This document shows positions 9,331 through 21,295 of a stretch of DNA of 64,000 nt, one piece after another. Location of the stretch: NCBI GenBank assembly GCA_019828595.1, contig JAHQRK010000015.1, forward strand, positions 186,001 through 250,000. Reading direction: 5' to 3'. The stretch comes from Aphanomyces cochlioides (lineage: Eukaryota; Oomycota; Saprolegniomycetes; Saprolegniales; Verrucalvaceae). The translations under genes and the position numbers were made by a program. Positions within the stretch are counted from its first letter, which is position 1, and each line of letters begins with the position of its first letter. The notes under the pieces were generated by a model. That model ran no database searches. It saw only the letters and a list, made by a program, of their open reading frames with translations, and was not told where the DNA came from.

Positions 9331-10917
9331 ATGAAGCTCGTGACGCAGCTTGCTCTTGGCGCGATCATGTTTGAGTCCGTGACCGCTGGGATCTGCAATG
9401 CTTTGGCCCCCGCCTCCTGGACTAACAGTGCCCAAGCCAACCCCCAGCTCAAGGATGCCATCGATGCGTTGAGCAAGTACGCTATTGCCACTTGGTACAC
9501 TGATCGTGGTGGCGACGAGATTGATCAACTGCTCCAAAAGTGCAATGGACAAGTCCCATCGATTGTCATCTATGGTCTCCCCAACAAGGATTGCGCTGCT
9601 GGCTTCTCGAGCGGTGGCACCAACCGCGACTCGAGCTCGTACAAGTCGTGGATTCAAAGCTTGGTATCGCGTGTTGGATCACGCGAAGTGATCTATGTCT
9701 TGGAACCTGATGCTATCGGATTGCTCTCCAACAACAACTGCGCCAAGCAAAACAACTACTTGGAAAACCTCAAGACCGCGCTTGGCCTCATCTCGTCGGG
9801 CAATCCCAATGCTAAGATCTATGCTGATGTCGCTGCCTGGGCCGATGTCGCCCAAGCTTCGTCCATCTTGAACGATCTCAAGAGCGCTGGCCGTTTGAAC
9901 GGTATCACGATCAACACATCCAACTACAAGACCAATTCCCAGTTGCTCCCAATCTGTCAATCCATCTCTGGTGCTACTGGTGGCCTTCACTGCGTCTTCG
10001 ACACATCTCGCAACTACCGCGGCTCGACTGGCGATGAGTGGTGTAACTCCAAGACGGCTGGTATTGGTGCTCCTCCTGGCACTGACACTGGCAATCCTCT
10101 CGTGGACTACAACTTGTGGCTCAAAGTACCTGGCGAAAGTGACGGCGAATGCTCTGGCCGCACGGGGGATGCTCTCTTGGGTCCCTCGGCTGGTCAATTC
10201 TTCGCCGACGGATTCACCTCGCTGTGGAACAATGGTTACTTTGTCGAAAAGGCAGGTTTGCCAAAGATCGGTGGTGCTTGGAACCCATCTCCTTCCACAT
10301 CCGCTCCTTGGTCGGCCCCAACATCTGCCCCAACCCAGGCTCCAACTGCTGCACCAACGACTGCCAAGCCCACTGATGCGCCAACTACGGCTCGCCCAAC
10401 CACCACCGTGGCTCCCACCACTGAGGCCCCAACGACCACTGCTACTCCCACTACAGTCACCCCTGAACCAACCACGGAAACCCCAGAGCCCACTACAACT
10501 ACTCCTGAACCAACTACTGAAACGCCAGAGCCCACGACTGCAACTCCAGAACCCACGATGACGACGACAGTGACTACTCAAGAGTCTGCTGACGTTGTCG
10601 GATCTTCTGGTGCCAGCCCTGAATCTGCCGTCGTTTCAACCACCACGACGACAGCTGCCCCTGTTGCAGCTGCCAAGGACGTGTCGGTGCAAGCTTCGTC
10701 GAATGGTGCATCGGGTATGAGTGCTGGTATGATTGTCATGATTGCCGCCGTTGGTGCTGCCGGTGTTGTGGCCACTGTCCTTGCTGTCATGGTCATTCGC
10801 AAACGCAACATGCAAGAAAAGCGTTCTGACATGTTTGATCGCGGATCTGGCTCCGACATTGTGGTCATGGGAGCTCGCCATGGGCTTGAAACTGAGCGAT
10901 GCTTGCAAGTGTTGTAA
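9331..10917 (+). CDS. GH6 family glycosidase with C-terminal membrane anchor
   Basis: Glycoside hydrolase family 6 (cellobiohydrolase/endoglucanase), 528 residues, one exon. In order: signal peptide (about 1-20); GH6 catalytic domain (about 20-315) with VIYGLPNKDC, the EPDAIGLLSNN segment carrying the family's acid Asp, DTSRNYRG, GDEWCN and NLWLKVPGESDGEC; a Thr/Pro linker (about 320-430) with five TPEPTT heptads; one hydrophobic span (about 463-488, MIVMIAAVGAAGVVATVLAV) followed by IRKRN and a short basic tail. The architecture predicts a type I, cell-surface enzyme with an O-glycosylated stalk. A shorter paralogue without the span lies at 21296-22516. Likely roles are remodelling of the organism's own cellulosic wall or plant cellulose breakdown; sequence alone does not decide. 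Confidence 0.92.
   Translation: MKLVTQLALGAIMFESVTAGICNALAPASWTNSAQANPQLKDAIDALSKYAIATWYTDRGGDEIDQLLQKCNGQVPSIVIYGLPNKDCAAGFSSGGTNRDSSSYKSWIQSLVSRVGSREVIYVLEPDAIGLLSNNNCAKQNNYLENLKTALGLISSGNPNAKIYADVAAWADVAQASSILNDLKSAGRLNGITINTSNYKTNSQLLPICQSISGATGGLHCVFDTSRNYRGSTGDEWCNSKTAGIGAPPGTDTGNPLVDYNLWLKVPGESDGECSGRTGDALLGPSAGQFFADGFTSLWNNGYFVEKAGLPKIGGAWNPSPSTSAPWSAPTSAPTQAPTAAPTTAKPTDAPTTARPTTTVAPTTEAPTTTATPTTVTPEPTTETPEPTTTTPEPTTETPEPTTATPEPTMTTTVTTQESADVVGSSGASPESAVVSTTTTTAAPVAAAKDVSVQASSNGASGMSAGMIVMIAAVGAAGVVATVLAVMVIRKRNMQEKRSDMFDRGSGSDIVVMGARHGLETERCLQVL
10459..10563 (+). repeat. 21-nt tandem repeat coding TPEPTT heptads
   Basis: Five in-frame 21-nt units inside the GH6 gene encode TPEPTTE, TPEPTTT, TPEPTTE, TPEPTTA and TPEPTM. 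They form a mucin-like, probably O-glycosylated, stalk between enzyme and membrane. Confidence 0.8.
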
Positions 10918-11216
10918 GACCTGCCAAGCGAGTCGGGTGCTGCTATTTAAGGGCTTGTACAATCTTCTCTTAGCCCAAGCCAGGTTGAATGTAATTGTTG
11001 TTTCGTGTTCCTCGTTGGTGTTGTGAGTCCAATATATTTATTGTATTGGCAGAAATAATTCAAAATATTTCAATATTTATTGTCTCGATGTAAATAATTT
11101 ATTTTTGCCACAATAGTTTGTAATTATTTTATCCGGAAATCCGGATATCGAGTTCAAAGCATCCTTTCCCTCGAGCAAAAAAATCTTGTGGCGGCACCCA
11201 AAACCCAACTTAAGCA

Positions 11217-12326
11217 ATGGAGCGGACTGACCTCAAGCATGCGCGGACGATCCTGGTCAAGATCGGCACGGAAGTCGTGAACTCGCCGGAAGGTCTATTG
11301 GCCATGGGCAAGATTGGCAGTATCGTCGAGCAGATCGCGCGCTTGCACATGCAGGGCAAGCATATCATCCTCGTCTCGAGTGGTGCTGTCGCGATTGGAC
11401 GCATGGTGCTCAAGCGACAGCACATGCTGTCGAGATCCATGCAAGCGCATCTGAAGGGACAGATTCCAACGAGGGGATCGTTAAATCCAAAAGCGTGTGC
11501 TGCTGCTGGTAAGCTTCATTCAATATGGATGGGCTTCTCATGCTTTGACCTTTTATGCGTAGGCCAAAGTGGCATGCAGTCGCTGTATGAAATGCTCTTT
11601 TCCCAGTACGACTTGGCATGCTCGCAAATTCTTACGTCGGACACGGATTTCCAAGAGCCACAGGTAATGTAAACTACTTTGGATTGTTGAAATGACCATC
11701 GACGACAGATCCGAGCTAATGTCAAGCAAACCATTTTGTCGTTGCTGCAAGTCGGCATTATTCCCGTCGTAAATGAAAACGACGTTGTCTCCCTCCGTAA
11801 AGTCCCACTGACGGATGCCACGGTACTCACAACCATCGTGGCCATCCCGTGCTGACTTTTTGTGGTTTAGAATCGCATCGCTTGGGATAACGACTCGCTT
11901 GCCTCGTTGGTTGCGCAAGAGCTCGGCGCTGAGCTCATGATCATTGTCACTGACGTGGATGGGCTCTCAAGTACGCCCTCTAGGCAATTATTGTCGTGCT
12001 GACTTACAGATTGTAGACTTAAATTTGGAAGAAGCTCCTATCCAATCCACCTATTCAGCTTCTCAACCTCTTGGTTTCCCCAGTACATCCCGCGTTGGGC
12101 CACTTGGCCAACGTGACAAGGTTGAAGCCTGCATCGAAGCAGTCAACAGTGGTGTCGTCAAGGTAGGAATTGTCTAGAAAACCAAAGTTAACGACCTCTA
12201 CAGTCTGCTGTGATCATTCCAGCTTCGCCGAATAGCATCATCCACACGGTTGAAGGCAAGAACATTGGCACACTCTTTCAGGGAACCACGCGCCTTGCGC
12301 TTCATTCGACCCTGAGCAAGCTTTAG
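11217..12326 (+). CDS. glutamate 5-kinase (gamma-glutamyl kinase) domain protein
   Basis: Phosphorylates glutamate, the first step to proline. Exons: 11217-11508, 11563-11663, 11709-11822, 11871-11970, 12017-12162 and 12204-12326, all in phase, giving 291 residues. Recognised: ILVKIGTEVV near the start, IILVSSGAVAIG, AAAGQSGMQSLYEMLFSQYD (the kinase block also seen in P5C synthetases), IIPVVNENDVV, DNDSLASLVAQ, the amino-acid-kinase TDVDGL motif and GTLFQ near the end. The protein stops soon after the kinase domain: no PUA domain as in bacterial/fungal ProB, and no gamma-glutamyl phosphate reductase half as in bifunctional P5CS. The exon 5 acceptor could be 12009 instead of 12016. Confidence 0.85.
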
Positions 12327-13280
12327 ATAATAGTCACCTGGCTCTGACCGTTTTGGCAAGACTGATAGTGAGATATTGCACAATCTATCAATCAAGTGTC
12401 CTGATAAACCCGTGCCACCGTCGACCTAATTGATTGACCGAGACTGTCCTATATCTTAAGTGTCCGCCAAAAGGAAGACAGGACGAGTGCATCATATCGT
12501 GCGCGAATGCTGCTGGTGCTTCAGATCACAAGCGAGAGATTGACGAACAAGCGAGTAATTTGGCTGAACAGGAGAATGTTCATCATTCACACCATGAAAT
12601 CTGAAGGTTAACCATAGCAACAGCGCGAAAAACTTTCTTGTCGCTCAATGAATACGCATGAATTTAACACCTCTCAAATGCCCATGCAGGCCAAATAGCT
12701 GTTCACGAATCTCAAATGTCCTTGTGCTGTCCTGTGCCATCAGGCTGCTTTGATAATATTAACTCACACGCTTGGACTACACCTTCGTGAGCTACCTTTA
12801 ATACAGTTGATTCAACTTGGCAATCTTTTGTCTCAATCGACTCTCACATTTCGTCACCACTGTCTCACTCGTCTCAAATGTCCTCTCACAACAACAACCA
12901 ATTGCATTGGTCAAAATAAGTTCTTCCACGAACCAATCAAACTTCAAGGATTGCTCAATCATTCTTCCATTTCTTCGGGAAGCATGGAACAATCATCGAC
13001 ACCGCTTGACCTGAAAGAGCGCTATATATATGATGCATTTGTTTCACTGCGGTGCAGCTCCTTCCATTAAGAAATCACCAGGGAAGATTCGGTTGACGAG
13101 TCATTGTTGTTATTTGATTGGCTGAAAATATTTGCAATTGACCAATCAAAGAGCATTTGGGATATATTTTGCGCCAATCAAAAGTTATTTTGATGCCCAT
13201 ATCTCCGAACCAATCGTCAAATCCTGTATGGTATTCTTAGCTCGGCATTTCCATTTTCATCGCACACAGAGGAGGACGTC
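12327..13280. other. intergenic; NOG1 promoter region
   Basis: No reductase domain or other gene follows the kinase stop. Short frames have no motif. The right end holds a cluster of CCAATCA/TGATTGG motifs, annotated separately. Confidence 0.5.
13116..13216. promoter_or_regulatory. CCAAT-motif cluster upstream of NOG1
   Basis: Within 170 bp of the NOG1 start lie GATTGGCT (13116), ACCAATCAAA (13141), GCCAATCAAA (13173) and CCAATCG (13210), in both orientations. These match the CCAAT core bound by NF-Y-type factors. The regulatory role is inference. Confidence 0.4.
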
Positions 13281-15290
13281 ATGGTCGTGTACAACTTTAA
13301 GAAGATTCAGACGGTTCCGCCCGCGAGCAACTTTGTGGACATCATCTTGACCCGTACACAGCGCAAGACGCCGACGGTGATCCACCCGACGTACGCGATT
13401 TCGCGCATCCGAGCGTTCTACATGCGCAAAGTCAAGTTTACCCAACAGACATGCCAAGAAAAGCTGACGCAGATCATCGACGATTTCCCCCGCCTCGACG
13501 ATATTCATCCGTTCTACGCCGATTTGATCAATATTCTCTACGACAAGGACCATTACAAGCTCGCCCTTGGCCAAATCAACACAGCCCGCGCGCTCATTGA
13601 CAATATTGCCAAGGATTACGTCCGCATGATTAAATATGGTGATACGCTTTACCGCTGCAAACAGTTGAAGCGCGCCGCCCTTGGTCGTATTTGCACATTG
13701 CTCAAGAAGAACAAATCCAGCTTGGACTACTTGGAAGAAGTCCGCAAGCACTTGAGTCGTCTGCCGAGCATTGATCCCAACACACGCACGCTTCTTGTGA
13801 CGGGATTTCCTAACGTCGGCAAGTCCAGCTTTATGAACAAAGTCACCCGCGCCGATGTCGACGTCCAGCCTTATGCATTTACCACGAAGGCGTTGTACGT
13901 CGGTCACATGGACTACAAGTACCTCCGCTGGCAAGTTATCGACACGCCTGGTATTCTCGATCATCCCTTGGAACAGCGCAACACGATTGAAATGCAAGCC
14001 GTGACGGCATTGGCGCACTTGCAAGCCTCTATTCTCTTTTTCTTGGACATTTCCGAACAATGTGGCTTCACGATTGAGCAACAATTGAGTTTGTTCGCCA
14101 ATATTCGCCCGCTTTTCGCCAACAAGCCGCTCTTGATGGTCTGCAATAAGATCGATCAAATGCCATACGAAAACTTGACGGCTGAGCACAAGGAAGCCAT
14201 CGAAGGCGCCGCGAAGACTGCCAACGCCAAGATTTTTACCATGAGTAATCACTCGGAAGAAAACGTGAGCGTCGTCAAGAACTACGCTTGCGACGAATTG
14301 CTCAACCATCGTGTGAGCACCAAGGTGAAGGGCAAGAAGGTCGGTGATGTGCTCAACCGCTTGACGGTCGCGATGCCTGTCGCTCGTGATGACGTCGTGC
14401 GTGAAACGAGCATTCCTGCCAGCGTCTTGCAAGCCCGCGAGGAACCATTGCCAGCACGCAAGACCCAAAAGCAAATCATGAACGAAAACGGTGGCGCCGG
14501 CGTCTACGCCATGGACTACACCGAGCACTACGAAGGTATGCTCAAAGAAAAGGCTTGGCGTCACGACGTCATGCCTGAAATCTGGAACGGCAAGAACTTG
14601 GCCGACTTTGTCGATCCTGATATTTTGCGACGCTTGGAAGAATTGGAGCGCGAAGAAGAAGCGTTGAATGCTCAGGAAGACGAAAACATGGACGACTACG
14701 AAGATGTGTCGGACTTGGACGAAGAAGATCGCGCGACGCTCGCTGCAATTCGCGAAAAGAAGGCCGTCATGGTGGCGGAGCATCGTCAAGCCAAGAACAA
14801 GAACCGCTCGACGCTTCCTCGCAAGCATCTCCGCCGAACTTTGGACGACTTCAAGGAAAACCTCGAGTCGCTCGGTGTCGACAGCTCGCACTTGCAACAT
14901 GCTGCCAACAAGGCCAAGAAAATCGCCAACGAAGACGAAGCTCGTGGTCGCAAGCGCACGCGTGACGAAATTGAAGATGTTGACATGGAAGGCGGTGACG
15001 ACGATGACGATGGTGGCCGTCGTTCCAAGTCTGCTTCTGCGCGATCCAAGTCTGCGTCGGCTCGATCCAAGTCGCGCAATGCTCGCTCTCAAAGTCGCGT
15101 GGCTCCTCGCGACGAAAGCGGTTTCCGCGACGAAGCTATGGTGGCCAAGAGCAAGAAGGTGATGCTCAAGCAGCAGCGCAAGATGAACAAAATGGCGCGC
15201 ATCGGCGAAGCTGATCGGCATCAAGTGCCCAAATTGGCCAAGTGGCAAAACTCGGGCAAACGTGGCAACGGCAACACCCACTCGCGATAA
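13281..15290 (+). CDS. NOG1: nucleolar GTP-binding protein 1 (60S ribosome biogenesis)
   Basis: Essential GTPase of the pre-60S ribosomal particle in the nucleolus. The 669-residue, single-exon frame begins with the NOG1 N-terminal helical domain ([20 protein letters not shown]). The GTPase domain follows at about 165-340: G1 [10 protein letters not shown] (about 175-184), G3 [14 protein letters not shown] and G4 CNKID. The [20 protein letters not shown] segment is diagnostic for the Obg-HflX-like NOG subfamily. The C-terminal third is charged: an acidic [20 protein letters not shown] stretch, then [19 protein letters not shown] repeats and a lysine-rich tail, as in eukaryotic NOG1. Start at 13281 gives the canonical MVVYNFKKI opening. 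The 674-codon frame on the opposite strand is a shadow caused by codon bias. Confidence 0.97.
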   Translation: MVVYNFKKIQTVPPASNFVDIILTRTQRKTPTVIHPTYAISRIRAFYMRKVKFTQQTCQEKLTQIIDDFPRLDDIHPFYADLINILYDKDHYKLALGQINTARALIDNIAKDYVRMIKYGDTLYRCKQLKRAALGRICTLLKKNKSSLDYLEEVRKHLSRLPSIDPNTRTLLVTGFPNVGKSSFMNKVTRADVDVQPYAFTTKALYVGHMDYKYLRWQVIDTPGILDHPLEQRNTIEMQAVTALAHLQASILFFLDISEQCGFTIEQQLSLFANIRPLFANKPLLMVCNKIDQMPYENLTAEHKEAIEGAAKTANAKIFTMSNHSEENVSVVKNYACDELLNHRVSTKVKGKKVGDVLNRLTVAMPVARDDVVRETSIPASVLQAREEPLPARKTQKQIMNENGGAGVYAMDYTEHYEGMLKEKAWRHDVMPEIWNGKNLADFVDPDILRRLEELEREEEALNAQEDENMDDYEDVSDLDEEDRATLAAIREKKAVMVAEHRQAKNKNRSTLPRKHLRRTLDDFKENLESLGVDSSHLQHAANKAKKIANEDEARGRKRTRDEIEDVDMEGGDDDDDGGRRSKSASARSKSASARSKSRNARSQSRVAPRDESGFRDEAMVAKSKKVMLKQQRKMNKMARIGEADRHQVPKLAKWQNSGKRGNGNTHSR

Positions 15291-16167
15291 ATTGTCTATA
15301 TATTATATTATCCAATCAAAATCGTTCAATTTGCTATTCTTGCCTTTGATTGGTTGATTTTATCCAATGAGATCGAAGCATTTGAAAATCTGCAATCTGA
15401 TTGGATGGTGGACGATTCGATGTGTGGAACTTCAACTTGACGTGGCAGTCTGACGGACAAGTATTCGAAAATTCTAGATAGAAAGCGTCGATTAGACTGA
15501 AACGACGTGCGAGTTTACAGTTGGTAGTTCTAGCTTTGTGGATCTGCTTTCTTTGGGAGGAGGACTTGCTCACGTCCAGTGGGTTGGTCTATCCTTATCT
15601 GCATTTTGGCTGATTTCTTTTGAGCACAACGGCGGGGTGGCTGACCACGCAACTTAAAGGAACCAAGGCGAAGGTAGTACGACTCGAATGGAGAACGCAT
15701 CCTTTGCCATCCAAATTTCGTGCGATTTCATCAATCACCCACGTTTTGGTGTTGGATTAGGATCGTTCTACGAGCATAGCACGCGCCAGCTTACAAGTAT
15801 ACAATAGTTCTCTCCATGTGCGAAAGAGATGACGAAACTAATGCCAAGAACGATTGATTGCCATGGACATTGCTAAGTAGTATGCGGGGACGCATGGCTT
15901 CTAGCGATCCCAGTACGCCGTGTGCAATGCATGCTCGGCCACAGATGAACCACATCGTCCATTGGTCCTTGTCGACCGCGATTTCGATAGACAACGGTCA
16001 TATCGTCGTTTGAAGCTCAGTCAGATCCAAATGACCACGGCGGAGGTTACGGCTTGTCCACGGCTCCATTGCTGTCATCACTTTGATCCGTCGGCGCCGA
16101 TTTGTCGAGTTTTGTGAGATCGGCGGCCAGGAATACCTTTTCATTATGATGAAATGTCCATCTCTCG
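15291..16167. other. intergenic
   Basis: No gene supported. CCAATCAAA, GATTGGTTG, CCAATGA and GATTGGATG motifs occur at 15312-15408. The promoter of the ankyrin gene should lie near 16000-16160. Confidence 0.5.
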
Positions 16168-19100
16168 ATGGGAATGTTGGTAAATCCAGCAATTTTTCAA
16201 AAAAGGCGGGGAAAGATTGTAGGCGGCCCAGAACAGGATTTGCCCCGTCCTGCGAAGAAGACGGCTACAAGGCAGAAAAAAGCTCAAATAGACGACAAGA
16301 TGTCAGAAGATCCATATATATCTATGGTAAAACGCCATCGTTCGGCGAGTAAACGTGTCCATGAATGGTTCCAACGATACACATCGCAAGATACAAGCCT
16401 GGAGAATTCGCCACCGACGCATCCGCTGATCCACCCACGACACTTGTGGCAAGTCGCAAGCATCGAGTTTTCCCCCCTCCATGAAGGTACAACCAACTCC
16501 TTGCGTATAAATATTCAATGACGTTCGTAGCTTGTCGCGTCGGGGATGTTGAGGCTCTTGATGCAGCACTGCGCTCAAAGTGTTGTACATTGCATCGGAC
16601 GCACGCAGGACAAACTCCCCTTCATGTCGCTGTCACTCACAGACATCTCATGTGTGTCTCTCGATTGTTGGAGGAAGCTGACGCGTCGATTCAAATGCAC
16701 GCTCGGGATTTCCAAGGACGAACTGCGATTCATTTGGCATTCCAGCGACGACGAGTACGATCTGTTTGACGCTACTTCGTCTAACATGGCTTCAAAGACA
16801 TGGAAACACCGCGGACTCATGGATACTCTGTTCAATCATGCGTCTCCCTCACTATGTCAGCTCCGTGACAATGACGGCTGGTCGATCCAAGACTTGGACT
16901 TCCTACATCGGTAAGATAAAGTCGCGAGGAACTTACGGTGGCTTGAATCCGTCTAGGGGTGATTTGATTGACGCTGTCGCGGCTGGCCAACTTGACCGCA
17001 TGCAGCATCTCCAGCGACTATACAACTGCAACTTGTTCGATCAGCAACAGTCAGGGCGTACTTTGCTCCACGAAGGTGCGTTCAAGCGACAGCGCTGGGT
17101 TAATCTTGAGTTACTCCATCAGCCTGCGAGCAGTATCAGCTCGAAGTGGTGCGCTATCTCCTTGCCAATGGCATTGATTCGTTCGTCGATGACATGACTG
17201 GCGCGATTTTGTTGCACGTATGTGCAAGACGTGGATTTCTCGAAGGCTGCGTTGTCGTGCTGGATCCAAGTACGTCCTTGGCTTTACTGACCGCGCAAGA
17301 CAAGTCTGGCCGCACACCACTTCATTGGAGCCTCCTGCGTGGCCACCACGCTGTGTCGATGTATTTTATCCAAACGGCGGCAATGCACGGCGTCGCCTAT
17401 GAACTCTTGGCAACATGCGACGACCACGGCTATGCCCCTCTGCATCTAGCAGCAGCTAGTGGCCACATTGCTCTTGTCAAGGTATGCTTCAGCTATGAGC
17501 CTAAAGTGCTAAGCTTTGTAGTCGATGATATACTTGGGGGCGGATGTGAACTCCGCGACGACGACAGTTCGACAACGTATCGAGACGTCGCCGTTAGTCG
17601 CAGCAACGCCAAGTCTTCCAGGGAACAACCGTCCCCGCTCTGCCTTCAATGCGACGTCTGTGTGGATTTGATGTTGACATGGCTAAATAGAGGGCGTAGG
17701 TCCTTGAAGGATATATCTCAGCACACTGTCGAGCTCAAGACGTTGCGCCTTCTCACCGGCGACGCAGCTAAAGCATCAACGACAGTCGCACGGATCAAAT
17801 CTACAGTAGGGCCAATCGACACCGACACTCCCAGTCCGCTTGTTCTCGCTCTCCGTGGCGGCCACATCGACGTCGCTGACGTTCTCTTGGAAAATGGCGC
17901 TGACTTAACCACGGGGTAAGTCTTCCTTGCCGTCAGGAGCTATCGAATGACTCTTCCAGAGAGATTTGGGAACTCTATATGATCAATTCGAACACTCGGC
18001 GAGTTCTAGCACCACTAGCTTGCTTTTGGCTCTCTCCTCCAGCCTTTGCGGTTGACGAGTATGCCGAGCTTTGTCGGTGTCGTCGCTGGAATGAAGAAGC
18101 GCTCTGTGCCTTGCTGGAGCTAGCGACATCACTCTGTCTGCCGTGGCAATATCTCGACGTTGCCATGCTGACAGCGTTTCAACGGGGCTTCTTGGAGCTC
18201 GCCCATCGATTGCATGCTGGCAGAGCGGCGTGGGTCCTTGATCCTGTACGTATATCATCCACAGCCCTGCTGAAACTGATTGCAAACTAGCCCCGGTCTT
18301 GGCTAAGTCTGGCGGTACAGTCCTCCAAGCCACTAGAGAGCTGCCAGTGGCTCCAGAAGCATTATTATCCCATCCGGGACGCCGACTCTTCCGCCATTTC
18401 TCTGCTGTTGAAACAACCTTGCCGCCAAGTCAATGTAGCCCAAGTTACAGCGTTAAAGGCCCGCTCGACGACTTGCATTTGGCTGCTTACCCAGCACTTC
18501 TATCCTCCCTCTGTATGTACCATGCTTCTGCAAGTTGGCTAACCTTTCGTCTAGTTGGATATGCAGGCAGTGCTCGATGTGGCGCTTCATGGCGGCTACA
18601 CAGACGTTGCAAAGACACTTTTGAGCTCGTTGCCCATCACACCAAATATTCCAATGGACGTTGTCGATGCATTCCTAGACAACAATGCACTCCTAGATCA
18701 AGTGGACAGAATGCCGTGGCTACATTGCGACCAAGGGCTCGCCTGGGCTTGTCGTCGAAATTCTGTCTTGCTTGTACGTCGACTGCTGGCTCATGGAGCC
18801 AAACCTCAGCGATACGTCTTCGTCCATGGTAGATTTTCTAGCACTTTTCCTTGATCTGGACGTGAATTCGTAGGTAAATCGGCGCTTCTCTGGGCTGTGT
18901 GGCACCGAAATGTTGAAATTCTCAAGCTATTGGACGTCCTGGACGATGATATCATGATCCAAGCCTCGGACAGTCGAGGTTTGAATGAGGTGTCGCCAAA
19001 GTTCGTCCTGAAGTTGTTGGCGTAGGACGGGATGCATTGTACGTTGCAATGCGAACGAATGATCCATTGGTTGTTGCGTTTTTGTGGTCATCGCGGCACC

Positions 19101-21203
19101 ACACATTATTTAATCTTGAAATGGCGCTATTTGGAGCTGTCGAAGCCAATGCTGCAACCACGCTAGCTTGGCTGGCCAACGCTGAACCAACTCTCAATCT
19201 TCAGAGCATTCAAGTAAACTCTTCCCCTTAAAATTGCAGTGTTAACTCGTGGCTAGGACTCTACAGGACGAACTCTGGTGCATGTAGCCTGCGAGCGCGG
19301 CTATCTCGCTCTCGCGACGTGGTTAGCCCCACCGGAAACCTGGCATCAACTCAATCAATACCATGGTCATACTCCTGGAGACATCTTAAGGTTGACTGCC
19401 GTCTTTGGAATGCCTTAGCAAGCATTGTAGACAATTCGGCCACGACGTTCCAGAGCCATTGCAGCCATTTTCTCCACCCGCATCTACTCTTTATGGCGTC
19501 CTGCGGTGCCTGTTGAGCGATGACATGCAGGGGCTGAATGAAAAGTATCGGCCATTCACCATTGATCCGCTCGACCGTTTCTCAAGAATGCACGCAGCTT
19601 GTTGTTTGGACAGTCTCAAGCACGTTCAGCACTTGGCTGCCCATGGAGTCTCCCTTGTCGACCCGCAAGAGCCTGACACTTACGAGCCGATCTTGTGGGC
19701 AGCTCCCTAGTACGTCCTCTCTTTCCACGTCTCCAGCATGATCTAATTGATTTTTCTAGCGGCGCTCAAGGCGTGACGGCGTTACTCGTCAAGCAACAGA
19801 TCCAAGACAATGTTCTTGAGGCTGCACTGTATTATGCCGCACGTTATAAGCACACCGCCGTGGTTTGGACGTTGTTGAGTGTCGCAACGGCGGCTTCTGT
19901 CGGTCGTTTAGCAGGCGACTGCCCTCTTCCAACATTGCTGCACTGGGTCGCCGCCATCCCCCAGAGTGAACCGCTCATGGGCGAGCTGCTCAACAAGTTT
20001 CAAGCGCAGATTGACGTCGTGGTACTGCTTCCCCCTCGTTCTCCCTAATTTATTTCGAGGATCGCTATGGAATCACGCCGATCATGTTCGCATTGGTCGC
20101 GGGGAACCTCTCGAACGTCTTGTATTTACTCGAGCGCGGCGCGCGCCTCGAGGCAGAGTTCGAAGGCCAGTCAATTTTTTACTACGTCTTGCATTTGGTG
20201 CCCTCGGAAACGTGGCGTGTATTCCTCCAAGGTACAGTCAAAGACGACCTCAAAGTTGAAGCTCAGTTTCATTCTCGTCGTAGCGTTTCTAGTCCAGAGA
20301 CTCCAACGCCGTGGTCTGCACTGCGTTGAAGAATTTTGTGGCTGTAAATCGTTTGAAGCAACAGCTCTCGATGAAAGCTGCTCGTTCTGCAGCCATGTCG
20401 CCGACAAGCACATCGTGCTGCCGCTCCCGCCATGGCATCAGGACGTCAATGACACGTACAAGCGCCAAACATCGTCTCGGAGATCTAGCAGGCGAAGCAA
20501 TAGTCGACAATCTTCATCAGGAGATATGTTTTCCAACGAACTCTCCGATACCGAGCCCACCATTGACGCTTTCCAACCGCCTGAACCACCGCCAGAGTCT
20601 ACATCGTCGTCAGTAGCTCCCTCTCCTCCTGTTGGCGGTAGCTACGTGGGAAGATTGAGTCGTGATCAAGTCTATGCCATTGCAAGGATTCAATTCCAAC
20701 CCGAGATGACAGCGTTTGACTTGCGACTCGAAGTTCCTGAATGGTCTGGACTTGCTCAAGACAACGAGATCGACGAGGACAAGGATGCCTTCAGCATGAT
20801 CGTCGTTAGCTCTCCCCCGGAGGCAACACCACGCGCTGATCCCGTCGAAGAAGTCAAGCCAGTCGACTTTGCAAGAGTTTCTGGAACGCCCTCGGCATCT
20901 CATGATGGCTGCTGGTGTACGCAAGCTCCTTACTGCCGCATCGACCCGTCTTTCGTTCGCCTTGGTGTGATCAACTTATGGGTCAAAGCGCCGAAAGAAC
21001 CGCCGTCGATCAAAACTCTCAAGCAAGTTTGGGCGAAATGGAAAGAAGCGACGGCGCCAACACAGCAGCGCATTGTTCCTCGAGACGCTCAGCAACTTGT
21101 ACGACTCAAGCTCGCAGTTCTGCATTGGCGCCTCAGTCGCGTCCTGCAAGCGTTCTGTCGGTGGAAAGTTCAAACCAAGCGAATCTATACCCGAGCTAGC
21201 TAG
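16168..21203 (+). CDS. large ankyrin-repeat protein, multi-exon
   Basis: A long protein with many ankyrin repeats, usually protein-protein docking modules; the specific role is unknown. The gene is split by numerous ~45-nt introns, for example 16486-16529, the intron before 16966 and those near 17055, 17920, 18247, 18513, 18829, 19215, 19713, 20029 and 20231. Typical repeat text: GQTPLHVAVTHRHLMCVSRLL, GRTPLHWSLLRGHHAVSMYF, GYAPLHLAAASGHIALVK and SPLVLALRGGHIDVADVLLE. The last coding part (20290-21203) is not ankyrin. It has a Cys/His cluster (EEFCGCKSF...CSFCSHVADKH), a Ser/Pro-rich linker and a C-terminal helix (LVRLKLAVLHWRLSRVLQAF) resembling an IQ-like or calmodulin-binding segment. Splicing between about 17490 and 17720 and around 19380-19420 is not resolved. 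The start could be 16168 or 16300. Confidence 0.75.
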
Positions 21204-21295
21204 ATAGCTCGTCCTCTGTAAGTCATTGCATTTGTTGTCATCACAAAAAACATGTCTTAGTCACACCTCGTAGCTACACATCGAGAAGAGCTCGT

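Noticed and set aside
9679..10581. 300-codon minus-strand frame
   Set aside because: Antisense to the GH6 gene; Gly/Ser/Trp runs mirror the Thr/Pro linker.
13257..15281. 674-codon open frame on the minus strand
   Set aside because: It lies fully opposite NOG1, whose protein is unmistakable. The antisense frame has no motif and results from codon bias.
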